A DNA stretch of 50,424 nt from UMGS1387 sp045540015 (GTDB lineage Bacteria; Bacillota; Clostridia; Oscillospirales; CAG-382). The translations under genes were made by a program, and so were the position numbers. Below, in pieces: positions 27,697 to 36,082 of the stretch (its first letter is position 1; each line of letters opens with the position of its first letter). Location: positions 1 through 50,424 of the forward strand of contig JAZQGP010000038.1 of assembly GCA_045540015.1 (NCBI GenBank), given 5' to 3'. The notes under the pieces are model-generated. The model was not told where the DNA came from. It made no database searches and worked only from the letters and a program-made list of their open reading frames with translations.

Positions 27697-28217
27697 TATT
27701 TGATTTCCTCCGCATCGTCAAACATTCCGGGAATTGGTCTTATAATAATCGGTTCTCCGGGGTTCGCTTTTACAACAAATTCCTTAACAGCAGGGAAGAG
27801 ATACTCTTTTTTACCGTTTACAATGCGGTAAATATCAGAGGCTCCTCTGTTAAAGACTTCTTCTAATGTACCGTACACTTTTCCGCTGTCGGCATCAACA
27901 ACTTCACATCCGATAAGGTCGGCTATGAATACACTGTCTTCGTCAATAACTATATCTTTTCTGTCAGCATATAAAATTTTTCCACGGACTAAATCAGCTT
28001 GTTCTGCGGTAGTAATATCTTTGAGTTTGATATATACAAATTGTTTATAGCTTTTTATACTGATAACAGAGTGTGGTTCTTTTCCTTGCTCGTCGGTGTA
28101 GAGGACTTTGACATTTGATATCGCGTCAATTCCGTCGCAGAGACAGTTCGCCTTTAGCTCTCCGCCTATACCGCGTTTATTTATTATTTCAGCACATTCA
28201 AGATATTGTTTTTGCAT
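27696..28217 (-). CDS. rimM: ribosome maturation factor RimM
   Basis: This 173-residue protein has the RimM N-terminal beta-barrel (IINKRGIGGELKANC) and a C-terminal PRC-barrel with GCEVVDADSGKVYGTLEEVF and PFI-type end (VKEFVVKANPGEPIIIRP). It helps assemble the 30S head. It begins the minus-strand operon rimM-trmD-ligase-DUF4330-DUF4330. A TATAAT-like -10 is seen at 28253-28248, 31 bases before its ATG; the -35 is weak. Confidence 0.94.
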   Translation of the reverse strand: MQKQYLECAEIINKRGIGGELKANCLCDGIDAISNVKVLYTDEQGKEPHSVISIKSYKQFVYIKLKDITTAEQADLVRGKILYADRKDIVIDEDSVFIADLIGCEVVDADSGKVYGTLEEVFNRGASDIYRIVNGKKEYLFPAVKEFVVKANPGEPIIIRPIPGMFDDAEEIK

Positions 28218-28280
28218 ATTATCACCTTGTAATTACATTATTATTTTATTATACTACAGAGAAGTGAATCTTTGTAGACA

Positions 28281-29306
28281 TTATTTGTTAATTTTAGGTT
28301 TAACATACACATTTGTGTCCCATGCCGGTAAATAAGGAAAATGCCTGATATACATTTCGCACTCTCCGTACATTTGTGACAGTAAAAGAGGTAATTTGTA
28401 CACATCCTCGTTTCTGTGATATATAGCGCATGAGAGCGTAGGCTTATATTTTTCTATTGTTTCCGACAAGCCTTCAAGCACAAATGCATCCGAGCCTTCA
28501 GCATCGATATTTATAAAATCAACCTTTTCATTGATGCAAGTATCTGCTCTTAATGCATTGACTTGTGTTACCTTTGAATTTTCATGATTACTTGTTTTGG
28601 CGCTGTTTCTTCCAGAGCGTGAATAAAACCGTAAGGTCTCTTCTTTGTTCCAGCAAGCAGCATGATGGAAAGCAGTGGTGTTAATTCCGGCTTCATTGGC
28701 ATATCGCAAAAGCTTTGCAAAATTTTTGGCATCAGGCTCAAAAGCTGTAATTTTTTTGGTACTTCCTCCTGAAAATGACAGAAATTCGCGTATTGTATCT
28801 CCATTGTATGCTCCGATATCTACATAATGAAAGCTTTTGTCGGGCTTTATTATTGATGAGTATGCTTCGTTGACACTTGTTTCGCATTTTTTTAAGTACT
28901 CGATTTTTCCCGTAAGCTTTCCGAGAATTACATTTATATATGCTTCTCTTGATAAATCGTCAGAGAGCATATTGTACACACGTTCAAATTCGTTTATGTG
29001 CGTTTTAACAAACATGCTGTCAAAAAGACCATCCCCGAAAACTGGAACATCGGGACAGTACAGCTCTCTTTCGGATGCAATTCTGTATATGTTTTCAAGC
29101 ACTTCGCTTCGCTGCGAGGCAAAGCTTACAAGTACAGCGAAGTCGTCAAACCGAGAGCATATTTCATTGTAAGTAACAACATTAAATGAACGGAACGGCT
29201 TTCCGCTTGCAAAACCGTCGCTTGCAAAAACGCCTCTTATGGGTATACTTTTTTCTGCACATACGTCAAGTATCTTATCCGCTCCGTCACCCATACCGTA
29301 AAGCAC
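28281..29306 (-). CDS. FkbM-family SAM-dependent methyltransferase
   Basis: From GTG 29306 the product has 341 residues. The N-terminal third has a nucleotide-binding-like opening (LYGMGDGADKILD). The methyltransferase domain (about 155-325) contains HYVDIGAYNGDTIREF as SAM motif I, TAFEPDAKNF, and VDFINIDAEGSDAFVLEGL, typical of FkbM O-methyltransferases that often modify surface glycans. The GTG has no ribosome site, and protein-like text continues upstream in frame to an AAAGGAG at about 29391-29385 without ATG, GTG or TTG. The real start is probably a rare ATT (29381) or ATA (29375) codon. No terminator or partner gene was seen between it and rimM, 63 bp downstream. Confidence 0.82.
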   Translation of the reverse strand: MLYGMGDGADKILDVCAEKSIPIRGVFASDGFASGKPFRSFNVVTYNEICSRFDDFAVLVSFASQRSEVLENIYRIASERELYCPDVPVFGDGLFDSMFVKTHINEFERVYNMLSDDLSREAYINVILGKLTGKIEYLKKCETSVNEAYSSIIKPDKSFHYVDIGAYNGDTIREFLSFSGGSTKKITAFEPDAKNFAKLLRYANEAGINTTAFHHAACWNKEETLRFYSRSGRNSAKTSNHENSKVTQVNALRADTCINEKVDFINIDAEGSDAFVLEGLSETIEKYKPTLSCAIYHRNEDVYKLPLLLSQMYGECEMYIRHFPYLPAWDTNVYVKPKINK

Positions 29307-29502
29307 TATCGGTTTTGATGTTTCGCTAAGCTTCTGCCAAAGATCCTTGTATGCAATTATTTCACTGATATTTATCGGAATCTTCTCCTTTGTTTTTTTT
29401 AGTATTTTACTACAATTTCAATGAAAAGTAAAGAGTCAATATTAATTGCAGTAAATTTTGAATTTAAAGCATATCGACGGATATAATATAACAGGTGATT
29501 GT

Positions 29503-29898
29503 ATGAGTTTTACAGACATTCTTTTTTTTGCAGCTCCGTTTATTCCTGTTTTGTTGTTTATATTAGGAATACTTGATTTTAAAAGCATGATAATTACGTG
29601 TTTATCTTTCTTTGCGTGCTTCATAGTATTTCTATGGGAGGATAGTTTTTTAGCAGTCTGGGCGGGTGCTGCAGTGTTTTCTGTTATAAGACTGTTGATG
29701 TTGATAACACAAGAGATAAATAATAAACAAATAAAGGAAAAATACGCAATTGTCAGCAGTGTTGACGGTGAGAGTATAAATGTATTATATAACGGTGTTT
29801 CTTATAATGCTTTTTGCGTTAATAAAGCTGTAGCGTGCGGTGATGTTGTAAAAATAGAGTGGGAAAAAAATGGTGTACTGTTTGTTATAAAAAATTAA
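29503..29898 (+). CDS. small membrane protein with NfeD-like OB domain
   Basis: This 131-residue protein has two or three hydrophobic helices in its first 75 residues and a soluble C-terminal part (about 80-131). The latter looks like the short OB-fold of NfeD-like proteins (beta-rich, ending in CGDVVKIEWEKNGVLFVI). ATG at 29503 is chosen over an upstream TTG because AGGTGAT lies ahead of it. NfeD-like proteins usually pair with membrane proteases or flotillins; none is adjacent. The assignment is tentative. Confidence 0.6.
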   Translation: MSFTDILFFAAPFIPVLLFILGILDFKSMIITCLSFFACFIVFLWEDSFLAVWAGAAVFSVIRLLMLITQEINNKQIKEKYAIVSSVDGESINVLYNGVSYNAFCVNKAVACGDVVKIEWEKNGVLFVIKN

Positions 29899-29920
29899 GA
29901 AATTAACTCTTGTTTATAAA

Positions 29921-29949
29921 TTGACATTTTATAATTATTGTGATATACT
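29921..29949 (+). promoter_or_regulatory. promoter of the glycolipid-like operon
   Basis: TTGACA at 29921-29926 and TATACT at 29944-29949 are spaced by 17 bp, a near-consensus sigma-A promoter about 45 bases before the first gene. Confidence 0.75.
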
Positions 29950-29993
29950 ATGTTTCAAAAGTTGACTGAACAATACTTTAGACGGTGATGATA

Positions 29994-30524
29994 ATGAAAC
30001 TTTTTCTTTCGGCTTTTATGGAACTTGTTGTGTATGTGTGCATATCGGGTGTCATTTCCAATATTTTAGGATACATTGTACCTCGTAACAATATTAACGC
30101 ATACTCTTTTCCGTATAATAGTTTTTCGTGGGAAAAAGACGGTAAGCTTTATGACAGGCTTAATGTAAGAAAATGGAAAAACAAAGTTCCTGACCTTAGT
30201 AAGCACGTGAATTTTCTGTATACAAAGCAGCTGGTATCACGTCCTACATCCGCACAGGTAGACAGGCTTATACGTGAGTCATGTATTGCCGAATTTATTC
30301 ACACTATGCTTATAGCAGCAACACCTCTTTGCTATATGTCTATTGATTCCGGCTATGCTGAACTGTTTGCTGTACTCTATGCACTCGGGAACGTGCCGTA
30401 TATAATAATTCAAAGATATAACAGACCGACTTTCAAGAGATTGTATGCTCAGCTGCTTGAAAGAGAAAATCAAATGATTGTTTCCGGAGGAAAAACACAT
30501 GAAAGTGCTGATATTGTCCTGTAA
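29994..30524 (+). CDS. CrtO-like acyltransferase
   Basis: This 176-residue membrane protein resembles glycosyl-4,4'-diaponeurosporenoate acyltransferase (CrtO), the last enzyme of staphyloxanthin synthesis. Matching elements are SWEKDGKLYDRLNVRKWK, AEFIHT, and NVPYIIIQRYNRP, all hallmark positions of that family. Hydrophobic segments lie at the N-terminus (about 5-30) and middle (about 105-140). No carotenoid genes lie nearby. The next gene is a diacylglycerol-glucosyltransferase-like enzyme, so this member may acylate a glycolipid rather than a carotenoid sugar. ATG 29994 is preferred because GGTGAT precedes it; 29985 GTG or 29988 ATG are alternatives. Confidence 0.78.
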   Translation: MKLFLSAFMELVVYVCISGVISNILGYIVPRNNINAYSFPYNSFSWEKDGKLYDRLNVRKWKNKVPDLSKHVNFLYTKQLVSRPTSAQVDRLIRESCIAEFIHTMLIAATPLCYMSIDSGYAELFAVLYALGNVPYIIIQRYNRPTFKRLYAQLLERENQMIVSGGKTHESADIVL

Positions 30525-31632
30525 CACGGGGCAAGGACACAATTCCGCTGCAAAAGCAGTTATGGAACGCTTCCTTGCTGCAGGAAATGAATGTGTACTT
30601 AAAGACTCTCTTGCTTATGTTTCAAAGCTTTATTCCGACAGCATAAGCAATTCATATAATAAAATTGTATTGCATACACCGCGTGCTTTCGGTGCGGGAT
30701 ACAGATTCAGTAAGTCCATGAAAAGCAGATATCTTAAATCGTATGCATATGCTGCAAATATGATGTGTTCAAGCCGTATATACGAGGATATTGTCGGCGG
30801 CGGGTTTGATGCAGTTGTCTGTACACATGTTTTTCCCGGTCAGGCTGTAACCCACGTAAAGCATAAATATGAACTTGACATTCCGCTTTACATTGTTGCA
30901 ACAGATTATTCTTTTGCTCCGTTTTATAACGAGATAGATGCAGATATGTTTTTTATCTGTATGAAAGAAATCACAAGTGAGTTTACAACAAGAGGAATAC
31001 ATGTTGATAAAATACTTCCAACCGGTATTCCTGTATCTGAAAAATTCAATCTACCAATTGATAAGACAGAAGCACGAAACAAGCTTGGACTTGAAGAAGA
31101 TAAAAAAATATGTCTTGTTATGTCAGGCAGTATGGGATACGGAAATATATATGACCTTATAGATAGAATTCTGCACGAGGATATCCAAAATCTCGAAGTT
31201 CGTGTGATTGCCGGAAAAAATAAAAAGCTCAAAAAAGGCATTGATGCCGAATACGCGAAGGATTCAAGAGTTTCTTGCATAGGATATACAGATAAAGTAA
31301 ATCTTTATATGAAGGCGTGCGATGTTGTTGTTACAAAACCAGGCGGTTTGTCTTCAACAGAAGCAATGGTTTCAAACATTCCGCTTGTTCTGACAAAACC
31401 CATACCCGGATGTGAAACAGAAAATTTCCGTCTTCTCACACAGCTTGGATGTGCATTGCCGGGTACAAAGCCGAAAGAGGCATCTGCTGCGGTCAGAGAT
31501 ATTCTAACCGACAGCTCTGTATCTGCTAAATTAATTTCCATGCAAAGCCGCTATATTACCAAAAATTCAGCCGAATTAATCACCGATTGCGTTACGAAAG
31601 GTAAACTGTCCAAAAATGAATTTGTGTCCTGA
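30499..31632 (+). CDS. MGDG-synthase/UgtP-like glycosyltransferase
   Basis: This 377-residue GT-B enzyme belongs to the family of monogalactosyldiacylglycerol synthase and processive diacylglycerol glucosyltransferase. The N-terminal lipid-binding domain carries NTGQGHNSAAKAV, and the C-terminal sugar-nucleotide site has VVVTKPGGLSSTEAM. It would add sugar to diacylglycerol on the inner membrane face. ATG 30499 follows GGAGG and overlaps the acyltransferase gene by 26 bp, showing tight coupling. The PAP2 gene overlaps its end. Confidence 0.87.
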   Translation: MKVLILSCNTGQGHNSAAKAVMERFLAAGNECVLKDSLAYVSKLYSDSISNSYNKIVLHTPRAFGAGYRFSKSMKSRYLKSYAYAANMMCSSRIYEDIVGGGFDAVVCTHVFPGQAVTHVKHKYELDIPLYIVATDYSFAPFYNEIDADMFFICMKEITSEFTTRGIHVDKILPTGIPVSEKFNLPIDKTEARNKLGLEEDKKICLVMSGSMGYGNIYDLIDRILHEDIQNLEVRVIAGKNKKLKKGIDAEYAKDSRVSCIGYTDKVNLYMKACDVVVTKPGGLSSTEAMVSNIPLVLTKPIPGCETENFRLLTQLGCALPGTKPKEASAAVRDILTDSSVSAKLISMQSRYITKNSAELITDCVTKGKLSKNEFVS

Positions 31633-32290
31633 TTATAAAAAGTTCAGACTTTCCAAAATCTCAATGCCTGAATTCAGACATGTTTTGCTTTTACTCTACT
31701 GGCCGTTTTACGGTTTGCTTTTCCTGTACTTTGAACGTATAAGAAATTGTAATTATCATTCGGTTGAATGTTCACTCGATGAACTTATTCCTTTTGTACC
31801 GGCATTTATAATCCCGTATTTCTTCTGGTTTGTATATCTTATTGGGATGCTGATATATACGTTTTTTCTTGATGTTTCGGCTTTTAAAAAATATATGTGG
31901 TTTATAATAATTACATACTCAATAACTTCTGTTATTTATTTTGTTTATCCGACATCGCAGAATCTGCGCCCTGATTTTACAGGTAATGGTTTGTTTGCAA
32001 ACATAGTGTCGGGACTTTACGCGTTTGATACAAATACGAACGTTTGCCCGTCAATACATGTTCTGGGATCGTTTGCGGTTTGCTTTGCATCTTGGCACTG
32101 TGAGCGTTTAAATAATATTGCAGTAAAGATTGCCTTTTTCATAGTAGCGGTATTGATTTCGGTTTCAACCGTATTCTTGAAACAACATTCCGTAATTGAC
32201 ATATTGGCAGCGATTATAGTTATGTTGGCTTGCTATCCGATGGTTTTTTGTGACAATAAAATATCACGAAAACTGCTGTCGCTGTTTTAA
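31616..32290 (+). CDS. PAP2-family membrane phosphatase or phosphotransferase
   Basis: This 224-residue protein has about five membrane segments and the PAP2 catalytic elements CPSIHVLGS and a final motif of SxxFLKQHSVxD type (STVFLKQHSVID). Related proteins dephosphorylate phosphatidate or act like inositol-phosphorylceramide synthase. It overlaps the glycosyltransferase gene by 17 bp. In a glycolipid setting it could supply diacylglycerol from phosphatidate, or move a head group; the choice is open. Confidence 0.85.
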   Translation: MNLCPDYKKFRLSKISMPEFRHVLLLLYWPFYGLLFLYFERIRNCNYHSVECSLDELIPFVPAFIIPYFFWFVYLIGMLIYTFFLDVSAFKKYMWFIIITYSITSVIYFVYPTSQNLRPDFTGNGLFANIVSGLYAFDTNTNVCPSIHVLGSFAVCFASWHCERLNNIAVKIAFFIVAVLISVSTVFLKQHSVIDILAAIIVMLACYPMVFCDNKISRKLLSLF

Positions 32291-32307
32291 ACTGATAACA
32301 TACATTT

Positions 32308-32333
32308 AGCTCCGGTTAATCCGGAGCTTTTTG
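32308..32333 (+). terminator. terminator of the glycolipid-like operon
   Basis: AGCTCCGG at 32308-32315 pairs with CCGGAGCT at 32321-32328 around a five-base loop and is followed by TTTTTG. Confidence 0.9.
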
Positions 32334-32385
32334 TCTTAAGATTTACTTAAGCAATTCTTAATATCTTAAGAAACGTTCAAATATA

Positions 32386-32428
32386 TTGACATTTAACGCT
32401 CACTACTGTATTATTGATTATAGTACAG
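32386..32428 (+). promoter_or_regulatory. promoter and YtrA-like operator of the GntR-ABC operon
   Basis: TTGACA at 32386-32391 and TATTAT at 32409-32414 have a 17-bp spacer. An inverted repeat CTGTA-N13-TACAG (32406-32410 and 32424-32428) straddles the -10 and the start. The spacing equals the 13-bp spacing recalled for the YtrA site of Bacillus (AGTGTA-N13-TACACT), so autorepression by the first gene is likely. Confidence 0.7.
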
Positions 32429-32460
32429 ATGGTGTTGATTTTACTGAAAGGAGAGTAGTG

Positions 32461-32838
32461 ATGCTAAAGCTTGATTACAAAGACACAAGCCCTATATATC
32501 AGCAAATAAAAGAAAAAACAAAAATGCTGATTATAAGCGGTGTTCTGGCAGAAAATGAACGCATTCCGTCAGTTCGGGAGCTTGCGGTTGCAATGACTAT
32601 CAATCCGAATACAATCCAAAGGGCATATAAAGAGCTTGAGGCTGAGGGTTACATTTATTCACAGCGCGCCAAAGGCTATTATGTAGCACCGAGCGAAAAT
32701 GCGCATCTTGCAGTTAAAACCGAACCCCTTATCAGACAGTTTGAAAAGATTGTCAGTGAAATGCTCTTTGTTGGCATACCATATGAAAAGCTTACAGGTA
32801 TTACCGAAAAAATCTACAATGGAGGTAACAACAAATGA
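32461..32838 (+). CDS. GntR-family regulator, YtrA type
   Basis: This 125-residue protein has a GntR winged HTH (about residues 8-75: SPIYQQIKEKTKMLI, PSVRELAVAMTINPNTIQRAYKELEAEG) and a very short effector tail. That is the YtrA subfamily pattern. Such proteins repress ABC transporter operons. ATG 32461 follows AAAGGAGAG. The stop overlaps the ATPase gene start by 4 bp. A matching inverted repeat sits over the promoter. Confidence 0.92.
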   Translation: MLKLDYKDTSPIYQQIKEKTKMLIISGVLAENERIPSVRELAVAMTINPNTIQRAYKELEAEGYIYSQRAKGYYVAPSENAHLAVKTEPLIRQFEKIVSEMLFVGIPYEKLTGITEKIYNGGNNK

Positions 32839-33737
32839 TAAAAGCCGAAAACGTAATTAAAAAATTCGGGGATTTCAAAGCACTTGACGTCATGACGCTT
32901 CATGCGAAAAAAGGCTCTGTTTACGGTCTTATCGGACCAAACGGTGCCGGAAAAACAACGTTCATCAAAACACTTATGGGCGTATATAAAAGCGATGAAG
33001 GAAGAATAACTGTTGATGGCCTTGATGCTTTTACGGATATTTCCGTTAAGCAGCGTATGATTTATATATCCGATGATCTTTTTTACTATCCGACATACAG
33101 CATTCTTGATACTGCAAAATATTATGCAGGGCTCTATCCCGAATGGATCTGGGAGGATTTTGAAAAGATGAAGGAGATTTTCAAAATCAATGTAAAACGC
33201 AAGGTTAGACGTTTGTCAAAGGGTATGCAAAAGCAGGTTGCATTCTGGCTTGGAATGAGCGCAAAGCCTGATGTTATGATACTTGACGAACCTGTTGACG
33301 GACTAGACCCTGTTATGAGAAGAAACGTGTGGAAGTTGATGCTGCAGGCAGTTGCTGACAGACAAATGACAGTTCTTGTTTCGAGTCACAACCTTCGTGA
33401 ACTTGAAGATGTGTGCGACCATGTGGGTATAATGTTTAACGGCAAGATTGTGATTGAAAAGTCGCTTGATGATGTAAAAGGGAATATTCATAAATTGCAG
33501 GTTGCTTTCAAAAACGGTATTGTTCCCGATGAGCTTATAAACAAACTTAATATCCTTGATAAGAGCGGATTTGGCAGCGTAAGCATGCTTATTGTAAAAG
33601 GCGATGCTGAAGAAATCAAGAAGCTTGCAGAAGTCTATTCTCCGATTGTGTGTGATATACTGCCACTGACGCTTGAAGAAGTATTCATTTATGAGCTGGG
33701 AGGTATGGGATATGAATTCCAAAACATCGTTATGTAA
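32835..33737 (+). CDS. ABC transporter ATP-binding protein
   Basis: This 300-residue ATPase has Walker A GPNGAGKTT, the signature RLSKGMQKQ, and Walker B MILDEPVDGLDP, then an H-loop region VLVSSHNL. The C-terminal 75 residues form a small regulatory part. It pairs with the large permease that overlaps its end by 26 bp and is preceded by a YtrA-type regulator. Such YtrABC-like transporters are linked to cell-envelope stress or antibiotic response; the substrate here is unknown. Confidence 0.93.
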   Translation: MIKAENVIKKFGDFKALDVMTLHAKKGSVYGLIGPNGAGKTTFIKTLMGVYKSDEGRITVDGLDAFTDISVKQRMIYISDDLFYYPTYSILDTAKYYAGLYPEWIWEDFEKMKEIFKINVKRKVRRLSKGMQKQVAFWLGMSAKPDVMILDEPVDGLDPVMRRNVWKLMLQAVADRQMTVLVSSHNLRELEDVCDHVGIMFNGKIVIEKSLDDVKGNIHKLQVAFKNGIVPDELINKLNILDKSGFGSVSMLIVKGDAEEIKKLAEVYSPIVCDILPLTLEEVFIYELGGMGYEFQNIVM

Positions 33738-35988
33738 TAAAACTATAGTTAAAAACGATTTGAAACGCCTTTGGTGGGCGAGTGTTCTGTCGACAATACT
33801 TATGTTTCTTGTTGTCGTAATTCCGACACTTGATAATGTTAACCGTTATTCTACCTGGTATCCTGAACGAACTGATGCTTGGAAAATTGAAAGAATCAAT
33901 AACTATTTTGCTGATAGCTCCTATTTCGGAATGTTTGTTGGTATGGGAACAGCACTTGTACTCTCGGCATTGCTGTTTAATTATCTAAACCGTGCAAATG
34001 CTGTTTCATGTATTCACGGTCTCCCGATAAAGAGAACAACACTTTACTTTTCGCATTTAATATCAGGCATAATACTTCTTGCTGTGCCGATAATTCTGAT
34101 AACACCGTTCCTTCTCGCTTGCATAAACGACGGGCTTGCAGGATTGGAAATATTCAAATTTATATATGCATACGTCATATACTCGCTTTGTATTTTGACT
34201 TTTGGTACGCTTATGGGGATGCTTACGGGAAATTCCGCATCACACATGATTTTCACTGTAATAGCTATACTTATTCCGCTGTTTCTCTCAACATTTCTCA
34301 TGTTTGTAGGTCAACAGAAGCTGTACGGTTTTTATTCTACATCTGCGATTGAAGAATTACTTCTTGAGTATGTATATCTCTTCCCGTCAAAGCTCTTTGA
34401 AATCAATGTTCTTATATACATTGTAGCGATTATTGTTTCGACTGTACTCGGTGTTGTAATCTACAACAAAAGAGGACTTGAAAACCACGGTGAAGTAATT
34501 GCGTTTCCGTCGTTGAAGGGGATATTTAAGGTACTTGTAGGTATTTGTGCAGGTATTCTCGGTTTCTTCTATACGGTTGGAATGTGGGGTACACATAATC
34601 TTTTGTTTATGATTCCTTTTGCAATTATAGGATTAGTTATAGCACATATGCTTGCACAAAAGAGCTTTTCGCTTAAAGGTATAATTCCAAGCCTTGCTGT
34701 AACACTTGCTGCAATACTTATGTTTACAGGCGTTATAGAATTTGACCTCATCGGTTTCGAATCGCGTGTTCCTGACGTAAAAGACGTAAAAAGCGTAAGA
34801 TTTGTCGGAGATTACGTAGAGGATTCTTTCTACATCCATGACGATATCAATGCCACTTCTGCTGAATACATGTACATTGATGTTTTCAGACCTGTATATG
34901 ATGATCCTCAGGAGATAGGGCTGTTTACAACACTTCATAAATATAAAACAGAGCATCGCGACACAATTGATAATACAAACATGTATTATCCGTATTCCAT
35001 TCCGAGGTCATTTAATATCGAATATACACTGAAGAACGGAAGAAAAATGTATCGCTCATATTATCTTACCGATTCCGAGGCTCGCGAATATATGGCGCCG
35101 ATTTATGAAACTCAAACTGCGCTTATGTACAATTATCCTATTCTTGATGATACCGAAAAGACAATCGTTTCTGTAGGTGTCGGTGATATCAGAGATGTAA
35201 CGGGCAAGGCGTATATGAAATTTGCAGGAACCACAGAGGAAGCGCAAAAGCTGATTGAAGCAATAAAAGCCGACCGAAGAAATCTTACTTTTGACAGATA
35301 TCTTGAAAAGAGACAGCGCCAAGGAAAAACAACTGTTTCGGTTGAGTACACAAAGGCGGGTATTGAGCGTTACGGTCACAACTTTGCTAACAACACGCAC
35401 CATGAGTCTTATGACATTGACGAATATGATTATAATACGATGAAAGCTCTTAAGGAATTGGGATTCTATGAGAGCGAGTACCTGATAAAGCCTGAGGATG
35501 TGTCGTATGTTGTTGCGGATATTTACAGCATGCAAAATAACGGTAAATACATTAATCCTGCAAAATATACAAGTGACGGAAATGAAAAACCTAAACAGGT
35601 TGTATATCATGATGGTCCGTCTGTAAACTACAGAGCCGCTGAAACTGCAGAAATCACAAAAGAAGTTATTTATTATGATGTTGAACCCGAAACATACGAA
35701 AATGCCGAGTACGCCGGTGTCGTATTCAATTCTCGTGAGGATATTGAACAGCTTTATAAATTTGCTATAGATAACTATACTGTTTTTCCGACGAAGGGTG
35801 CAATCAACGCTGTTGAAATTAAACTTGATTTCATTATTGAAAATGAGCACGGAAATTATGAAATTTCCAAAAGCTTCTGGACGAACACATTATCTCTTCC
35901 TGCAGTTTTAAAAAATGAGTGGAAGTTTATCGACAAAATCGTTAATGAAGATACTACTTTGCAGGATATGACCGTTTATTCCAAATAA
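33712..35988 (+). CDS. ABC transporter permease with large extracytoplasmic domain
   Basis: This 758-residue protein has about nine hydrophobic segments in residues 15-345, including LLFNYLNRANAVSCIHGLP, typical of this permease type. A soluble C-terminal half (about 350-758) is rich in Tyr, Asp and Glu and is probably outside the membrane. ATG 33712 follows GGGAGG with eight-base spacing and lies inside the ATPase gene. It forms one transporter with that ATPase. Substrate is unknown. Confidence 0.85.
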   Translation: MNSKTSLCNKTIVKNDLKRLWWASVLSTILMFLVVVIPTLDNVNRYSTWYPERTDAWKIERINNYFADSSYFGMFVGMGTALVLSALLFNYLNRANAVSCIHGLPIKRTTLYFSHLISGIILLAVPIILITPFLLACINDGLAGLEIFKFIYAYVIYSLCILTFGTLMGMLTGNSASHMIFTVIAILIPLFLSTFLMFVGQQKLYGFYSTSAIEELLLEYVYLFPSKLFEINVLIYIVAIIVSTVLGVVIYNKRGLENHGEVIAFPSLKGIFKVLVGICAGILGFFYTVGMWGTHNLLFMIPFAIIGLVIAHMLAQKSFSLKGIIPSLAVTLAAILMFTGVIEFDLIGFESRVPDVKDVKSVRFVGDYVEDSFYIHDDINATSAEYMYIDVFRPVYDDPQEIGLFTTLHKYKTEHRDTIDNTNMYYPYSIPRSFNIEYTLKNGRKMYRSYYLTDSEAREYMAPIYETQTALMYNYPILDDTEKTIVSVGVGDIRDVTGKAYMKFAGTTEEAQKLIEAIKADRRNLTFDRYLEKRQRQGKTTVSVEYTKAGIERYGHNFANNTHHESYDIDEYDYNTMKALKELGFYESEYLIKPEDVSYVVADIYSMQNNGKYINPAKYTSDGNEKPKQVVYHDGPSVNYRAAETAEITKEVIYYDVEPETYENAEYAGVVFNSREDIEQLYKFAIDNYTVFPTKGAINAVEIKLDFIIENEHGNYEISKSFWTNTLSLPAVLKNEWKFIDKIVNEDTTLQDMTVYSK

Positions 35989-35996
35989 CAACTAAG

Positions 35997-36023
35997 GTCC
36001 CGAAGAGTGATGCTTTTCGGGAC
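35997..36023 (+). terminator. terminator of the GntR-ABC operon
   Basis: GTCCCGAA at 35997-36004 pairs with TTCGGGAC at 36016-36023. A weak T-rich stretch follows. It abuts the promoter of the TetR gene. Confidence 0.65.
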
Positions 36024-36025
36024 TC

Positions 36026-36059
36026 TTGCTATTTTTATCAATTTGTGTTAGAATACACA
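36026..36059 (+). promoter_or_regulatory. promoter and candidate operator of the TetR gene
   Basis: TTGCTA at 36026-36031 and TAGAAT at 36049-36054 have a 17-bp spacer. The inverted repeat TGTGT-N6-ACACA (36044-36048 and 36055-36059) covers the -10, a likely autoregulatory site. Confidence 0.5.
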
Positions 36060-36082
36060 TGAAACGGAGTGTGGCAAATATT

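Noticed and set aside
35056..35850. Minus-strand open frame of 264 codons opposite the ABC permease
   Set aside because: It is antisense to a clear coding gene, rich in Phe/Ile/Arg as expected from reverse reading, with no start signal.
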